This document shows, one piece after another, positions 1 through 8,479 of a stretch of 64,000 bases of DNA. Position 1 is the stretch's first letter; each line of letters starts with the position of its first letter. The position numbers and the translations under genes were made by a program. The notes below the pieces were generated by a model. That model was not told where the DNA came from. It did not search any database and was given only the letters and a program-made list of their open reading frames with translations. This stretch comes from Nitrobacter vulgaris (GTDB lineage: Bacteria > Pseudomonadota > Alphaproteobacteria > Rhizobiales > Xanthobacteraceae), in NCBI RefSeq assembly GCF_031453995.1, contig NZ_JAVDPZ010000013.1, positions 1 to 64,000 of the forward strand, written 5' to 3'.

Positions 1-679
1 ACAGCCGCGCCTCGTGCATCGCCGACGCCAGCAACGACGCCAGCACGCCATCCTTTGCGCCAAGCGCCATCTGCGCTTCCGCCAGCGAGCGTGACCCGCT
101 GACCTCCGTCAGCGCCGCGCCCAGTTTGCGCCGCGCCAGCGACAGCTCCACCATTTTCGCGATGCAGATCGTCCACGTCACCAGCGAGGCAAACGCAAGA
201 CCGATCATCACCAGCTTGACCACAATATCGGCCGACATAAACATCGACCACGGAGACAGGTCGTGAGGTGACGCCTGCTCCAGCAGGTTGGCGCCGGCGT
301 CACCGGCGGGGGACGGCGCGGCCTCGGTGGAAGACGGCCCCGATGCGCTGGAGGGCGACGGCAAAGACGCTTGAGGAGGCGATGCATGTGCCCCAGGCGA
401 AAAATTGGGAGCAGTAACAACCGTCGGATCTTGCGGATGCCCTTGTGCGTACAGAGGGCCAGATGCACCGATCAGCAGAGCGATGCCGGCAATTGCAGCG
501 TACGAGATTCGAGCATGGTGCCGTTTTGAAAGCGTTGCTCGCCGGACACCGGGATACAGCTTGTGCTGGACTGACGTTCTCCTGGTTTCGAACAACGAAA
601 CTACGAACAGTGCATAGATAGCGATCTGGACTGCTGCGAGTAGCAGATCAGCGGTTTGATCAAGAGTGGAAATAGACAC
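1..679 (-). CDS. exbB: TonB-system energizer ExbB (3' end cut by window edge)
   Basis: ExbB is the inner-membrane proton-channel subunit that, with ExbD and TonB, energises outer-membrane receptors. I read a GTG start at 679 with AAAGGA just upstream; about 226 codons run off the window edge. An N-terminal hydrophobic stretch is followed by a second one ending LYAQ (signal-peptide-like), then a Pro/Ser/Ala-rich periplasmic linker typical of long alphaproteobacterial ExbB, then the first core transmembrane helix (VVKLVMIGLAFASLVTWTIC) and the cytoplasmic segment MVELSLARRKLGAAL. The extra hydrophobic segment before the apparent signal peptide is odd, so the true start could lie further in, but no in-frame ATG is seen there. 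It sits downstream of a DUF2946-like gene on the same strand and diverges from two TonB-dependent receptors it would plausibly serve. Family call is firm; start is moderate. Confidence 0.85.
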   Translation of the reverse strand, partial: MSISTLDQTADLLLAAVQIAIYALFVVSLFETRRTSVQHKLYPGVRRATLSKRHHARISYAAIAGIALLIGASGPLYAQGHPQDPTVVTAPNFSPGAHASPPQASLPSPSSASGPSSTEAAPSPAGDAGANLLEQASPHDLSPWSMFMSADIVVKLVMIGLAFASLVTWTICIAKMVELSLARRKLGAALTEVSGSRSLAEAQMALGAKDGVLASLLASAMHEARL

Positions 680-812
680 AAGGTTCCTTTCATGCGGAAC
701 AAATAACTCGCCGCAAGTTCAAGCCTGTGAAGCCTGGGCACAGCCGCTCTGCGCGAGCAGATCGCCAGTTACGTTCAGTTGTAATGAATAATGAGCTGTT
801 AGCAGCGACGCG

Positions 813-1202
813 TCAGGTCATGCGCGGAGGCGCGCGTGACAGGAAATTGTCAGAGGCCCGTACAACGGGTCGATATGCATAACCGGCTAGCGAAAAACGC
901 CTCAGCAACACCAGTTGAGCAGAACCGACAACAGGCGATGCACCGACGACGCCAGGACCTGCAATAAGTGTGCAGGCATCACAGCAGGCTGGTTTTAGAA
1001 CCGTAGGATCTTCGTCAGTGCTGCCGGAATCTCCGGATCACAGGACAGGAAAAGAACCGTCGGGAAGAGCATATTGGGCGAGTTCGGCAGAAGGCAGATG
1101 TTGGCTGGCAGGTGGGTGAGCCATGCCCAAAGTCATCATCGCTAGCGCATAAAGCGCTGCAATGGCGATCCTCGCGCATCCTCTCCTCAATGCCGCAAGC
1201 AC
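813..1202 (-). pseudogene. DUF2946-like exported protein interrupted by in-frame TGA
   Basis: One frame from a GTG at 1202 (GGAG 8 bases upstream) to TGA at 813-815 gives 129 codons with a single internal TGA at 1038-1040, codon 55. Before it are a hydrophobic export signal (IAIAALYALAMMTLGMA) and the segment YALPDGSFPVL; after it the same frame continues through PACCDACTLIAG and a Pro/Arg-rich tail. Small DUF2946-type proteins I recall from related bacteria carry a Cys directly after a similar 'LPDGSxPxx' stretch and a later CxxC, so the TGA sits where TGC or TGT is expected. The simplest reading is a one-base nonsense mutation; readthrough or selenocysteine insertion cannot be excluded from sequence. 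A second GTG at 1211 is an alternative start. It lies 134 bp upstream of exbB on the same strand. Confidence 0.6.
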
Positions 1203-1218
1203 AGGACTCACTCCAAAC

Positions 1219-1233
1219 AGACTTTATAAGTCT
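1219..1233. promoter_or_regulatory. Inverted repeat between divergent metal-uptake transcripts
   Basis: AGACTT-TAT-AAGTCT, perfect 6-bp arms, lies in an AT-rich stretch 8-17 bases upstream of the possible starts of the minus-strand DUF2946/exbB unit and about 180 bp upstream of the plus-strand receptor unit. Position suggests an operator for a metal-responsive regulator; no regulator gene is nearby and no Fur or Zur consensus was recognised. Confidence 0.3.
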
Positions 1234-1415
1234 ATTAATCGTTAAATTCAGGCACGCTAGCCCTGCCTGGTCAAGTCCGATTAACGGTCTCACGCGCTCC
1301 AAAGCAGCTCAAGCCACCAGCTATCCGACACAGGCGTATCGGTGAGCGGATATTCCAAATTTATCTATACAGTGCGCTTCAACTCCCGTTAATATTTAAA
1401 GGTGGGGTCCGGAAC

Positions 1416-1796
1416 GTGCTGGCATTTTCACGGTCGAGAAGCGGGGCATGGGTTGCCATAGTGGCAGCCGGCGTTTTCGTGCTGCAACTGCTGCTCACCG
1501 GAATGCTGGCGACGCAAATGGCGGTTGCCGCGCCGGTGGATTCGTTCGCGATCTGCCATGCCAATCCCGAAGGGACAGGCGATCTGCCGCAGCCGGGCGG
1601 CACCACGCATGCCGTCCATCACCCGTGCATTATCTGCTCGTTCGTATCGACCGGCGCCTTGCCGCCCCCGCTCGTCACAATTGCATTTGTCCGGGTCATC
1701 AGGACGGCCGTTATCTGGCAGGGGCCACGCGCGCCAATCTTCGTCAGCAAACAACGATCGCCTCAAGTCCCGCAGGGTCCGCCGCAGATCGCATAG
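1416..1796 (+). CDS. DUF2946-family exported Cys/His protein
   Basis: A small exported protein of 126 residues with unknown biochemical role. The GTG start is preceded by AGGTGGGG. Residues about 10-38 form a signal anchor or signal peptide (hydrophobic, ending VAAP). The mature part has a lone Cys (FAICHANPEG) followed by HAVHHPCIICSF, a His/Cys cluster typical of DUF2946 and plausible as a metal ligand set. The C-terminus is Pro/Gln rich. It starts the plus-strand unit and is 49 bp ahead of a TonB-dependent receptor, the usual partner of this family. I infer a periplasmic metal-handling accessory. DUF2946 assignment rests on motif and context. Confidence 0.7.
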   Translation: MLAFSRSRSGAWVAIVAAGVFVLQLLLTGMLATQMAVAAPVDSFAICHANPEGTGDLPQPGGTTHAVHHPCIICSFVSTGALPPPLVTIAFVRVIRTAVIWQGPRAPIFVSKQRSPQVPQGPPQIA

Positions 1797-1845
1797 TTCT
1801 GCCGCTCACCGATCCCTCCTTACGTAACCCTGTTGAGGATGTGCC

Positions 1846-4026
1846 ATGTCACACCTGCCGCGCGCTCTGTGCGCCGCGAGTGCAATCGCGCTTTTTTTAC
1901 CCGAACCGGTGTTCGCCCAAAACCAATCGCAAACCGACTTGCCTCCGATCGTCGTCGAGACCGCGCCCAAAACGGCAAGGCTCGCCCAACCGCGTATCAC
2001 GACGCGGTCGTCGGCCGGACGGCAAACCGCCCGCCACGCGGCTTCGCCATCGGCCACTGCTCCGGTGCCTTCGGCCGGCTCCGGAGGAGGCAGCCTGACC
2101 GTGCCGACCACCGCCGAGGCGACCGCCGCCATCCAGCGCACGCCGGGCGCCGTCGCGGTGGTGCCCGACACCCAGTTCAAGGGCGGGCCTGCGAGTACGA
2201 TCAGGGATGTGCTCGGCTGGGTGCCGGGCGTCATCACCCAACCGAAGTCGAACATCGACAACCGGGTGTCGATCCGCGGTTCGGGGCTCACGCGAAACTT
2301 CGGCAACCGAGGCATCAACGTCTATATGGACGGTATCCCGATCAACACTGCGGACGGCCTGTTCGACCTGTTCGAAATTGATCCCACCGCCTATCGCTAT
2401 GTGGAGGTTTTCAAGGGCGCCAACGCGCTGCGGTTCGGGGCCAACTCGCTCGGCGGCGCGATCAACTTCGTCACACCGACCGGGCGGGACGCGAACACCC
2501 TTGACGCGCGGATCGACGCCGGCAGCTACGGCTATGTGAAATCGCAATTTAGCACCGGCGGCGCGCGGGGACCGTACGACTGGTTCTTCAACGGATCGGT
2601 GCAGCGTGAGGACGGGTTCCGTGACCACAGCAGCGGTCACCTCGAGCGCGGCAACGGCAATTTCGGCTACCGGTTCTCGCCGGATGCGGAAACGCGATTT
2701 TATGTGAACGCCAATACATGGCGCCAGCGCCTGCCGGGTGAATTGACGAAGACGATCGCGCTGAACACGCCACGGTCCGCCGACCCTGAATTCGTGCGGC
2801 AAGACCAGCAGCGCAATATCGACTCAATGCGTGTCGCCAACAAGACCACACTGCGCTTCGGCCCGACGACGGTGGACTTCGGCGTCTTCACGCACCAGCG
2901 CCACGTCGATCATCCGATCTATCGATATCTCGACTACTACGTCTCCGACTATGGCGGCTTCGCCCGGACCACTGACGATCGTATGATAGGAGGCTTTCGC
3001 AATCGGCTGATTGCCGGCGTCAATCTTCAGGCCGGTGTGATCGACTATAAGGAATACGATAACCCCGGCAACGCCGTGAAAGGCGAGTTGCTGACGTCTG
3101 CACTGCAAAAATCCCAGAACCATTCGGTATATGCGGAGAACAGCCTCTTTGTGCTCCCGAACCTTGCTTTGATCGCCGGTGGCCAGTTCCTGCATGCGGT
3201 CCGTAACCAGGAAGATCGCATCCTGTCGAATGGCGACCAGTCAGGCCGCCGCAGCTATGACATCTTCAACCCGAAAGTCGGCGCGCTCTGGGACGTCGAC
3301 CCGGCATGGCAGGTGTTCGCCAATATCTCACGCAGTGCCGAGGCCCCAACCTTTGACGCCAATACATTCAATTCGCCTGTGAGTTCGAACGTCAACGCCC
3401 AGACCGCGACGACCTATGAGATCGGCACCCGCGGCCGGCGCCCTGACCTCACATGGGATCTCGCGCTTTACCGTGCCGAGCTTCGGAATGAGCTGCAGTG
3501 TCTGAGGTCGTCGCCGTTCAGTCTCTGCAGCGTGGTGAATGCGGACAGGACCGTGCACCAGGGCGTCGAAGCCGGGCTGGGCGTGGCGTTCATCAAGTCG
3601 GCCTTCGCGCCGGAGGACCGCTTCTGGTTCAATCTCGCCTACACCTACAACGACTTCTTCTTCAACGGCGACGCGCGCTGGGGCAACAATCGCCTGCCAA
3701 GCGTACCACCTCACACGATTCGCGCCGAATTGATCTACAAGCATCCGAACGGCTTTTACGCTGGTCCGAACGTGGAATGGATGCCGCAGGCGTTTTTCGC
3801 TGACAACGCCAACAGTCTGACCATCGACCCCTATGCGCTGCTGAACTTCAGGATCGGGCACGATGCGGGCGGCCCCGGCTGGTCCGGCTATCTCGAAGTG
3901 CGCAACCTGCTCGACACCCACTACATCTCGAGCACGATCACCGCCGATATCGCCACCCCGGCATCCGCCCTGTTCAACCCGGGCTACGGCCGAACCATCT
4001 ACGGTGGCTTGCGCTACAGGATGTGA
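1846..4026 (+). CDS. TonB-dependent outer-membrane receptor (FecA-like; probable copper/metal)
   Basis: A 726-residue outer-membrane importer. GAGG precedes the ATG. Signal peptide is residues 1-24, cleaved after VFA. A TonB box-like segment (PPIVVETAP) sits near residue 31. The plug (about 100-220) has typical text: RDVLGWVPGV, RGSGLTRNFGNRGINVYMDG, VFKGANALRFGANSLGGAIN. A 22-strand barrel follows and ends with an aromatic-basic C-terminus (YGGLRYRM). No N-terminal STN signalling domain is seen, so no sigma/anti-sigma pair is expected. It is followed after 13 bp by a copper-uptake-associated protein and preceded by a DUF2946 gene; substrate as copper or a copper chelate is inference from these neighbours. 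A relic of a close paralogue lies at 9293-9720. Confidence 0.9.
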   Translation: MSHLPRALCAASAIALFLPEPVFAQNQSQTDLPPIVVETAPKTARLAQPRITTRSSAGRQTARHAASPSATAPVPSAGSGGGSLTVPTTAEATAAIQRTPGAVAVVPDTQFKGGPASTIRDVLGWVPGVITQPKSNIDNRVSIRGSGLTRNFGNRGINVYMDGIPINTADGLFDLFEIDPTAYRYVEVFKGANALRFGANSLGGAINFVTPTGRDANTLDARIDAGSYGYVKSQFSTGGARGPYDWFFNGSVQREDGFRDHSSGHLERGNGNFGYRFSPDAETRFYVNANTWRQRLPGELTKTIALNTPRSADPEFVRQDQQRNIDSMRVANKTTLRFGPTTVDFGVFTHQRHVDHPIYRYLDYYVSDYGGFARTTDDRMIGGFRNRLIAGVNLQAGVIDYKEYDNPGNAVKGELLTSALQKSQNHSVYAENSLFVLPNLALIAGGQFLHAVRNQEDRILSNGDQSGRRSYDIFNPKVGALWDVDPAWQVFANISRSAEAPTFDANTFNSPVSSNVNAQTATTYEIGTRGRRPDLTWDLALYRAELRNELQCLRSSPFSLCSVVNADRTVHQGVEAGLGVAFIKSAFAPEDRFWFNLAYTYNDFFFNGDARWGNNRLPSVPPHTIRAELIYKHPNGFYAGPNVEWMPQAFFADNANSLTIDPYALLNFRIGHDAGGPGWSGYLEVRNLLDTHYISSTITADIATPASALFNPGYGRTIYGGLRYRM

Positions 4027-4039
4027 GGAGAAGTAGACT

Positions 4040-4486
4040 ATGTTGCGGACATTGGTTGCCTTGATCGTTGCGCTTTTTGGCCTGACCGGAGCCGCAGGGG
4101 CGGGTGCGGATGAAGACGCGGTACGGCATCTTTTGCACACGGCCTTCGACAAACCGGAGCAAAAGCTTGTCATCGAGCCGTTGGTCGTCGGAGCGGGCTA
4201 TGCGATCGCGGGCTGGACCCAAGGCGATATGGGAGGGCGGGCATTGCTTCAGAACAAGCATGGCCGCTGGACTTTGATTCTCTGCGCCGGTGATGGAATC
4301 AAGACCGCCGATGCCTTGCGACAGGCGGGCGTTGCTTCCGACGCCGCCGACGCGCTTGCGCAGGCCCTCACCAAGGCAGAGCAAAGCGTCGCGGCAGAGC
4401 GCCTCGCGATGTTTGCTCGTTTTGAGGGACTGCTGCGGATAGACGAAGCGGGCGATCACCCGCCAATCCCGCATCACAAACACTGA
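4040..4486 (+). CDS. Copper uptake system-associated protein
   Basis: A secreted 148-residue protein. A strong GAGGAGAAG site precedes the ATG. Signal peptide is residues 1-23 (LIVALFGLTGAAGAGA). The mature domain contains QKLVIEPLVVGAGYAIAGW, TQGDMGGRALLQNKHGRW and LILCAGDGIKTADALRQAG, wording I recall from proteins annotated as copper-uptake-associated in Bradyrhizobium-type genomes. It has a single mature Cys (LILCAGDG) and a His-containing tail (PPIPHHKH). It is tightly spaced behind the receptor (13 bp), so the two are probably co-transcribed and act together. Metal binding has not been shown from sequence. Confidence 0.75.
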   Translation: MLRTLVALIVALFGLTGAAGAGADEDAVRHLLHTAFDKPEQKLVIEPLVVGAGYAIAGWTQGDMGGRALLQNKHGRWTLILCAGDGIKTADALRQAGVASDAADALAQALTKAEQSVAAERLAMFARFEGLLRIDEAGDHPPIPHHKH

Positions 4487-4813
4487 AGAAAGCGAGCCGC
4501 ATGCCCTGGAGGTCGCCATCTCAACGAACCATCCATCTTGTCATCCCTATTTGGTTGTTTCCCTTCCGTCATCCGCGCACGCGCGCTTCACGCTTAAGCA
4601 ACGGTATCAGTGGTCGGAAAATCTTCAATGACACTGTCTGAAGCGCTGCTCGGGATGCGTTGCGCAATCGGTGCGGCATGATACCACATCATCTTGAAAA
4701 TGCGCCGCGCTATGAATGTGCGTTCGTGTCCAACGCACAATTGATGCGAGCCGGACGCGAATTCTGTCTCGATACTTGAATCCGTGACCTTCGTCGCGAA
4801 AGGCTGAGGGATC
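4487..4813. other. Intergenic, promoter region of second receptor unit
   Basis: 327 bases with no convincing gene. It should carry the promoter of the downstream DUF2946/receptor pair. I saw no clear Fur box, terminator hairpin or riboswitch. Confidence 0.5.
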
Positions 4814-5188
4814 ATGCGCCGGCGACTGGGAAGATTTCTTCCGATCGTCACGCTTGCGATGCTGGTGCAGATATTCGCACCCGTCGCTGCGTGCCTGGCG
4901 TTCAGCACGACCACGGCCGACCCACTGGCGGGTGCGATATGCTCGCACGCGCCCGACGCGAGTTCTCCGCAAGATCGAGAGACCGATCCGCAACAGACAC
5001 ACGGCGCCTGCTGCGCCTTGTGTTGCGTTATCCACCACGCTGCGGCACCGCCCCCCGACCCGCAAGCCTTCGCGATCAGGATCGAGCGTGACGCAACCCG
5101 CGTCGTCTGGCGCGACCTGATTTTTGACCTGCGGCCGCTCGCGGCCCGCTCCAACGCGCAGGCGCGCGCGCCTCCGTTCATTTCCTGA
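4814..5188 (+). CDS. DUF2946-family exported Cys/His protein (second copy)
   Basis: A 124-residue exported protein, ATG preceded by GAGGG. A hydrophobic signal (LPIVTLAMLVQIFAPVAACLA) spans about residues 8-30. The mature part has AICSHAPDAS and then a dense cluster THGACCALCCVIHHAA: four Cys and three His within about 16 residues, the family hallmark. The C-terminal third is Arg/Ala/Pro rich. It is 95 bp upstream of a siderophore-type receptor, repeating the arrangement at 1416/1846. I infer a periplasmic metal-related accessory; no enzyme motif is visible. Confidence 0.7.
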   Translation: MRRRLGRFLPIVTLAMLVQIFAPVAACLAFSTTTADPLAGAICSHAPDASSPQDRETDPQQTHGACCALCCVIHHAAAPPPDPQAFAIRIERDATRVVWRDLIFDLRPLAARSNAQARAPPFIS

Positions 5189-5283
5189 TTCAACAAATCC
5201 GCACGACCGGCGCGACTTTTCGTGACGATCGAACCTGTTTGATTGAACGCCCAGGGCGATTGCCCGGCATCAGGATATGTATC

Positions 5284-7620
5284 ATGTCGAACTACCGCGC
5301 TCTCGGCGGGGGCGGCGCGCTTTGCTGCGTGCTTGCAACTGTGACCGCGATTGAATCTCCTTCGACTGCTTTCGCGCAGAACTCCGACACCATGTTGCCG
5401 CCAGTGACGGTCACCGAGCCGGCCCGGCAGTCCCAACAATCCCAGCCAGACCGTGCGTCGCGCGCCTCCGCCGGACGACGCGCAACGCATCAAGCGGATT
5501 CCCGAACGTCCGCGACGCTTCCGTCAGCCACGCTTCCCGCCACCACGCTCGGCACGATTAATGTGGAAGGAGCGCCAGGCCCGCTGAACCTCGGTGTCCC
5601 GAATGCGGCCGGCAGCCTCGTCGGGCTGACGCCGCGTGAGACACCGGCGACCGTCAACATCGTCACACAGCGGGATATGCAGGAAAAGGGCCTCCGCACG
5701 ATGGTTGAGACCTTCAATTCGGTTCCGGGCGTCATGTCGGGGAACCTTCCCGGCGAACCCGGCGTGATCTCCATGCGCGGGTTTTCCCGCGCGGCAACCG
5801 GATATGCGATCGACGGCGTTCGCGCGCCAGATCCTTTGATCGTCTCCCGGGATTTCGACACGTTCAATTTCGAACGTGTCGAGATTCTGAAAGGACCTGC
5901 TTCCGTCATTCAGGGTATCGGAGCGCTGGCCGGAGCCGTGAACCTTGTAACCAAGCAGCCCATGCTCGGCCAAGCAGGCGCCCAAGGCCTGTTGAGCTAT
6001 GGCAGCTTCAACTCGCTGAGGACGGGTATCGACATCAATGCTCCGCTCTCAATAAACGCGGCCGTCCGCTCGACGCTGAGCTACGGACAATCCGACGGCT
6101 TTATCGACGATACCCGATCGCGCAAGGTGGGCGCCACGACCAGCGGAATGCTCGCACCAACCGACAGGCTCACCTTTACAGGTTCCGTCAGCTTCTTTCA
6201 CGACGAGTTCCGGACACCCTATCAGGGCATCCCGCTGATCGCCCGCTCGGTGGCGCGCGATCCCACGAACCTCGTCTCGGCCCCCGGCGGGCTTGTGATC
6301 GACCGATCCATCCGCAACCAAAACTATAATGTCGAGAATGGGCTGATGACGTCAGACACTATGTGGCTGCGCGGCGGCACTGAGTACAAGCTGACCGACA
6401 ACTGGACACTAAAGAACGACCTGAGCTTCTTCAAGGCCGACCGCTACTGGGCCAATTCCGAAGACTTCACGTTCAATGCCGTGACCGGATTGCTTGACCG
6501 TTCGACGACAAAAATTACGCACGCGCACCAATTCTGGTCGGAACGCGCGGTGGCGTCCTACGACGGCATCATCGGAGGATTCCGCAACCGTTTCGCGACC
6601 GGGCTTGAGTACGTCGATATCGATTTCGACTCGAACAGACGGTTCGGATCCACCACGCCGGTCGATCCGTTCAATCCGGTTCGTGGCTACTTCCCTGCCG
6701 ATACGGCAGCGAACTTCCCGACACGACAAGACTTCACCAGTGGCCTTAAAACGTTTGCAGCCTTCGCGGAGAACGCCGTCAACCTGACGCCGGACTGGCT
6801 GATGCTCGCCAGCATCCGGCACGAGAGCATGAAGCTCGATCGTCGGATCGACGATCTGAACACGAGCGCGGTCACCCGCTTTGACAAGACCTTCGACAAT
6901 CTCTCGTGGCGGGTCGGAACGGTTTACAACCTAACGCCCGGGACGGCGGTATTTGGCCAGTATAACCGGGCTGCCGTTCCGATCACGACGCTGTTGCTCA
7001 GCAACACCGCCAACGGGCGGTTCGATCTGTCCATGGGATATTCGATCGAGGGCGGAATCAAGTCGTTGCTCTGGAATGACCGCGTGGTGACAACCGCTTC
7101 GGTCTATCAGATCGAGCAGGACAATATCCTGACCCGTGATCCGACAACTCCGGCGTTGACAGTGCAGGGCGGCAGCCAGCGCTCTCGCGGCGTTGAACTG
7201 GACGTCGCAGTGGCGATGACGCCGCAGTGGAAAGTGAGCGCGAACGCCTCCTTCATCAAAGCGGAGTTCACTGAGCTGTACAGTGCCACCCGAGATCTGC
7301 GTGGAAACCGCCCGATCAATGTGCCGGCGCAGGCATTCATGGTCTCCACCAGCTATCGGTTCGATCCGGTGCCGCTGACAATCGGTGCATCGGCGCAGTA
7401 CGTAGGCTCGTTCTACACCGACACCGCCAACACCATCGAGGTGAGAGAGCGAACCTTGCTTGACGCCTGGCTGGCCTACGATATCGGCAGTGGAACGTTG
7501 CGGCTGCGCGGCCGCAATCTCACCAACGCATTCTACGCAAACTGGTCCGGATACAGCCCGACCCAAGTGTATCTCGGCGCGCCGCGTAGCTTCGACCTCT
7601 CCTACACCATCAAGTTCTGA
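5284..7620 (+). CDS. TonB-dependent siderophore-type receptor
   Basis: A 778-residue outer-membrane receptor of the FhuA/Fiu class. I chose the ATG at 5284 (AGGA 9 bases upstream) over a TTG at 5239 because it leads into a normal signal peptide ending AFAQ. TonB box-like PPVTVTEP follows. A linker precedes the plug: TPATVNIVTQRDMQEKG, MVETFNSVPGVMSG, EPGVISMRGFSRAATGYAID, ERVEILKGPASVIQGIGALA. The barrel ends YLGAPRSFDLSYTIKF, a standard outer-membrane C-terminus with terminal Phe. Substrate cannot be read from sequence; ferric siderophore is the family norm, but the DUF2946 neighbour and the nearby copper-associated unit leave other metals open. Its last 19 bases overlap a small gene on the opposite strand. 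Confidence 0.9.
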   Translation: MSNYRALGGGGALCCVLATVTAIESPSTAFAQNSDTMLPPVTVTEPARQSQQSQPDRASRASAGRRATHQADSRTSATLPSATLPATTLGTINVEGAPGPLNLGVPNAAGSLVGLTPRETPATVNIVTQRDMQEKGLRTMVETFNSVPGVMSGNLPGEPGVISMRGFSRAATGYAIDGVRAPDPLIVSRDFDTFNFERVEILKGPASVIQGIGALAGAVNLVTKQPMLGQAGAQGLLSYGSFNSLRTGIDINAPLSINAAVRSTLSYGQSDGFIDDTRSRKVGATTSGMLAPTDRLTFTGSVSFFHDEFRTPYQGIPLIARSVARDPTNLVSAPGGLVIDRSIRNQNYNVENGLMTSDTMWLRGGTEYKLTDNWTLKNDLSFFKADRYWANSEDFTFNAVTGLLDRSTTKITHAHQFWSERAVASYDGIIGGFRNRFATGLEYVDIDFDSNRRFGSTTPVDPFNPVRGYFPADTAANFPTRQDFTSGLKTFAAFAENAVNLTPDWLMLASIRHESMKLDRRIDDLNTSAVTRFDKTFDNLSWRVGTVYNLTPGTAVFGQYNRAAVPITTLLLSNTANGRFDLSMGYSIEGGIKSLLWNDRVVTTASVYQIEQDNILTRDPTTPALTVQGGSQRSRGVELDVAVAMTPQWKVSANASFIKAEFTELYSATRDLRGNRPINVPAQAFMVSTSYRFDPVPLTIGASAQYVGSFYTDTANTIEVRERTLLDAWLAYDIGSGTLRLRGRNLTNAFYANWSGYSPTQVYLGAPRSFDLSYTIKF

Positions 7621-7724
7621 TGCGCGAATCGCGGCGTCTCGTCGGCGCTCCGGCGAGCCGCCTCCTTCCGCTGCCATAACTCGTAGACGCGCCGCTCGAT
7701 ATGTTCTTGGGTCGGTTCGCTCAT
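7602..7724 (-). CDS. Small DUF2934-like protein
   Basis: 40 residues starting MSEPTQEHIERRVYELWQ, with GGGAG 7 bases before the ATG. The segment IERRVYELWQRKEAARRSA resembles the start of DUF2934, a short helix of unknown role common in rhizobia. The tail overlaps the end of the receptor gene on the other strand, so it may be truncated. A longer reading from 7877 (91 residues) would overlap the stop of the upstream small gene, which is also a plausible coupled start. Confidence 0.4.
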   Translation of the reverse strand: MSEPTQEHIERRVYELWQRKEAARRSADETPRFAHQNLMV

Positions 7725-7869
7725 GCGGATACTCCCAATGGTGCAAGACCCCGTTGGGCGCTTTGAGGCAAAAGGTGCGGGGCCGTGCAAGACCGTGTAC
7801 GACCACAACTCATGAGCATAGTCTGCGATGAAGCGCGCTAGTTCCGTTAATACGGCTGCTCTTAGAGAC

Positions 7870-8058
7870 TTACCCATCGTCGCGCCTCTGAGCTGCGTCT
7901 TCTGCGAGCGCGTTCCAGTCGGCGGCGAGCTTCAGCCATGCTTCCTTGTCGAGCACATATCTAGCGTGCTCGGCGCGGGCATAGCACTCGTCCGCTATCG
8001 CGCGATAGCGTCCGATGTTCTGATTGGGCATCCATTTGGAACTGTCGGCGTCGCCCAT
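7870..8058 (-). CDS. Small conserved helical protein
   Basis: 62 residues. The core GRYRAIADECYARAEHAR and WLKLAADWNALAEDAA is the pattern of a small helical protein family frequent in Bradyrhizobium-like genomes (Y-R-x-x-A-x-x-C-x-x-x-A then W-x-x-L-A-x-x-W). Function is unknown. The ATG at 8058 is 4 bases after the stop of the upstream small gene, which suggests translational coupling and decided the start; an internal ATG at 8031 is possible. Confidence 0.5.
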   Translation of the reverse strand: MGDADSSKWMPNQNIGRYRAIADECYARAEHARYVLDKEAWLKLAADWNALAEDAAQRRDDG

Positions 8059-8432
8059 CGGCTCACCGCACACTCTCGGAGCACTCGATGCTTCGGAGAT
8101 GGGCATGCGCGTCCATCCGGTGAAGGTCTCGTAGCGCTCTCGCCAGCTGTCGAAGGTCGTTCCTCGCAGCGCCCACCGGGAGCTTGCGCGCACGCCGAAG
8201 CGCATCGGTCGCGTGCATTATGATCGGGGGCTTGGATGGGTCGGTCATTTTTGCGCCCGCGACGGACGCGTCTAATGCGCGATGCTTTCTCGGCCTGCTC
8301 GACCGGCTTCAAAAGAAGCTTGCGCTGTTTGCCGGACGGGAGGTCCACGGCCTCGTCCCCGAGATGCAGAGCCTCGTCGTTGAGCCGCTGTTGGAGGATC
8401 TTCTCATGCTTGACGCGGGTACGCTGAGTCAT
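7995..8432 (-). CDS. Small conserved N-terminus with overprinted tail
   Basis: The first about 55 residues (MTQRTRVKHEKILQQRLNDE, LPSGKQRKLLLKPVEQAEKA) match a small rhizobial family of unknown function whose members normally stop soon after. Here the frame stays open to 145 residues, reading in another frame across the next two small genes; that tail is basic and low in hydrophobics, so it is probably not a real domain. Either the original C-terminus was lost by a frameshift near 8270 or the protein is simply divergent. It is first in a minus-strand run of four small genes. Confidence 0.4.
   Translation of the reverse strand: MTQRTRVKHEKILQQRLNDEALHLGDEAVDLPSGKQRKLLLKPVEQAEKASRIRRVRRGRKNDRPIQAPDHNARDRCASACAQAPGGRCEERPSTAGESATRPSPDGRACPSPKHRVLRECAVSRWATPTVPNGCPIRTSDAIAR
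8063..8248 (-). CDS. Small conserved protein (ARKLPVG type)
   Basis: 61 residues beginning MTDPSKPPIIMHATDALRR and continuing ARKLPVGAARNDLRQLA, wording I recall from small rhizobial hypothetical proteins. No catalytic motif or membrane segment. It overlaps in another frame the tail of the gene starting at 8432 and is followed after 4 bases by the next small gene. Confidence 0.5.
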   Translation of the reverse strand: MTDPSKPPIIMHATDALRRARKLPVGAARNDLRQLARALRDLHRMDAHAHLRSIECSESVR

Positions 8433-8479
8433 GACGCTGTTCCTTTCTGCGAGAGGAAGGCAGAGCGCAATTCAGTGCA

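Noticed and set aside
1015..1302. A 95-codon minus-strand frame overlapping the DUF2946-like pseudogene
   Set aside because: The other frame has the export signal, the CxxC motif and a ribosome site; this one has no such support.
4487..5283. Fur box or cobalamin riboswitch ahead of the second receptor
   Set aside because: No stretch resembled the Fur/Irr consensus or the B12-box closely enough to claim.
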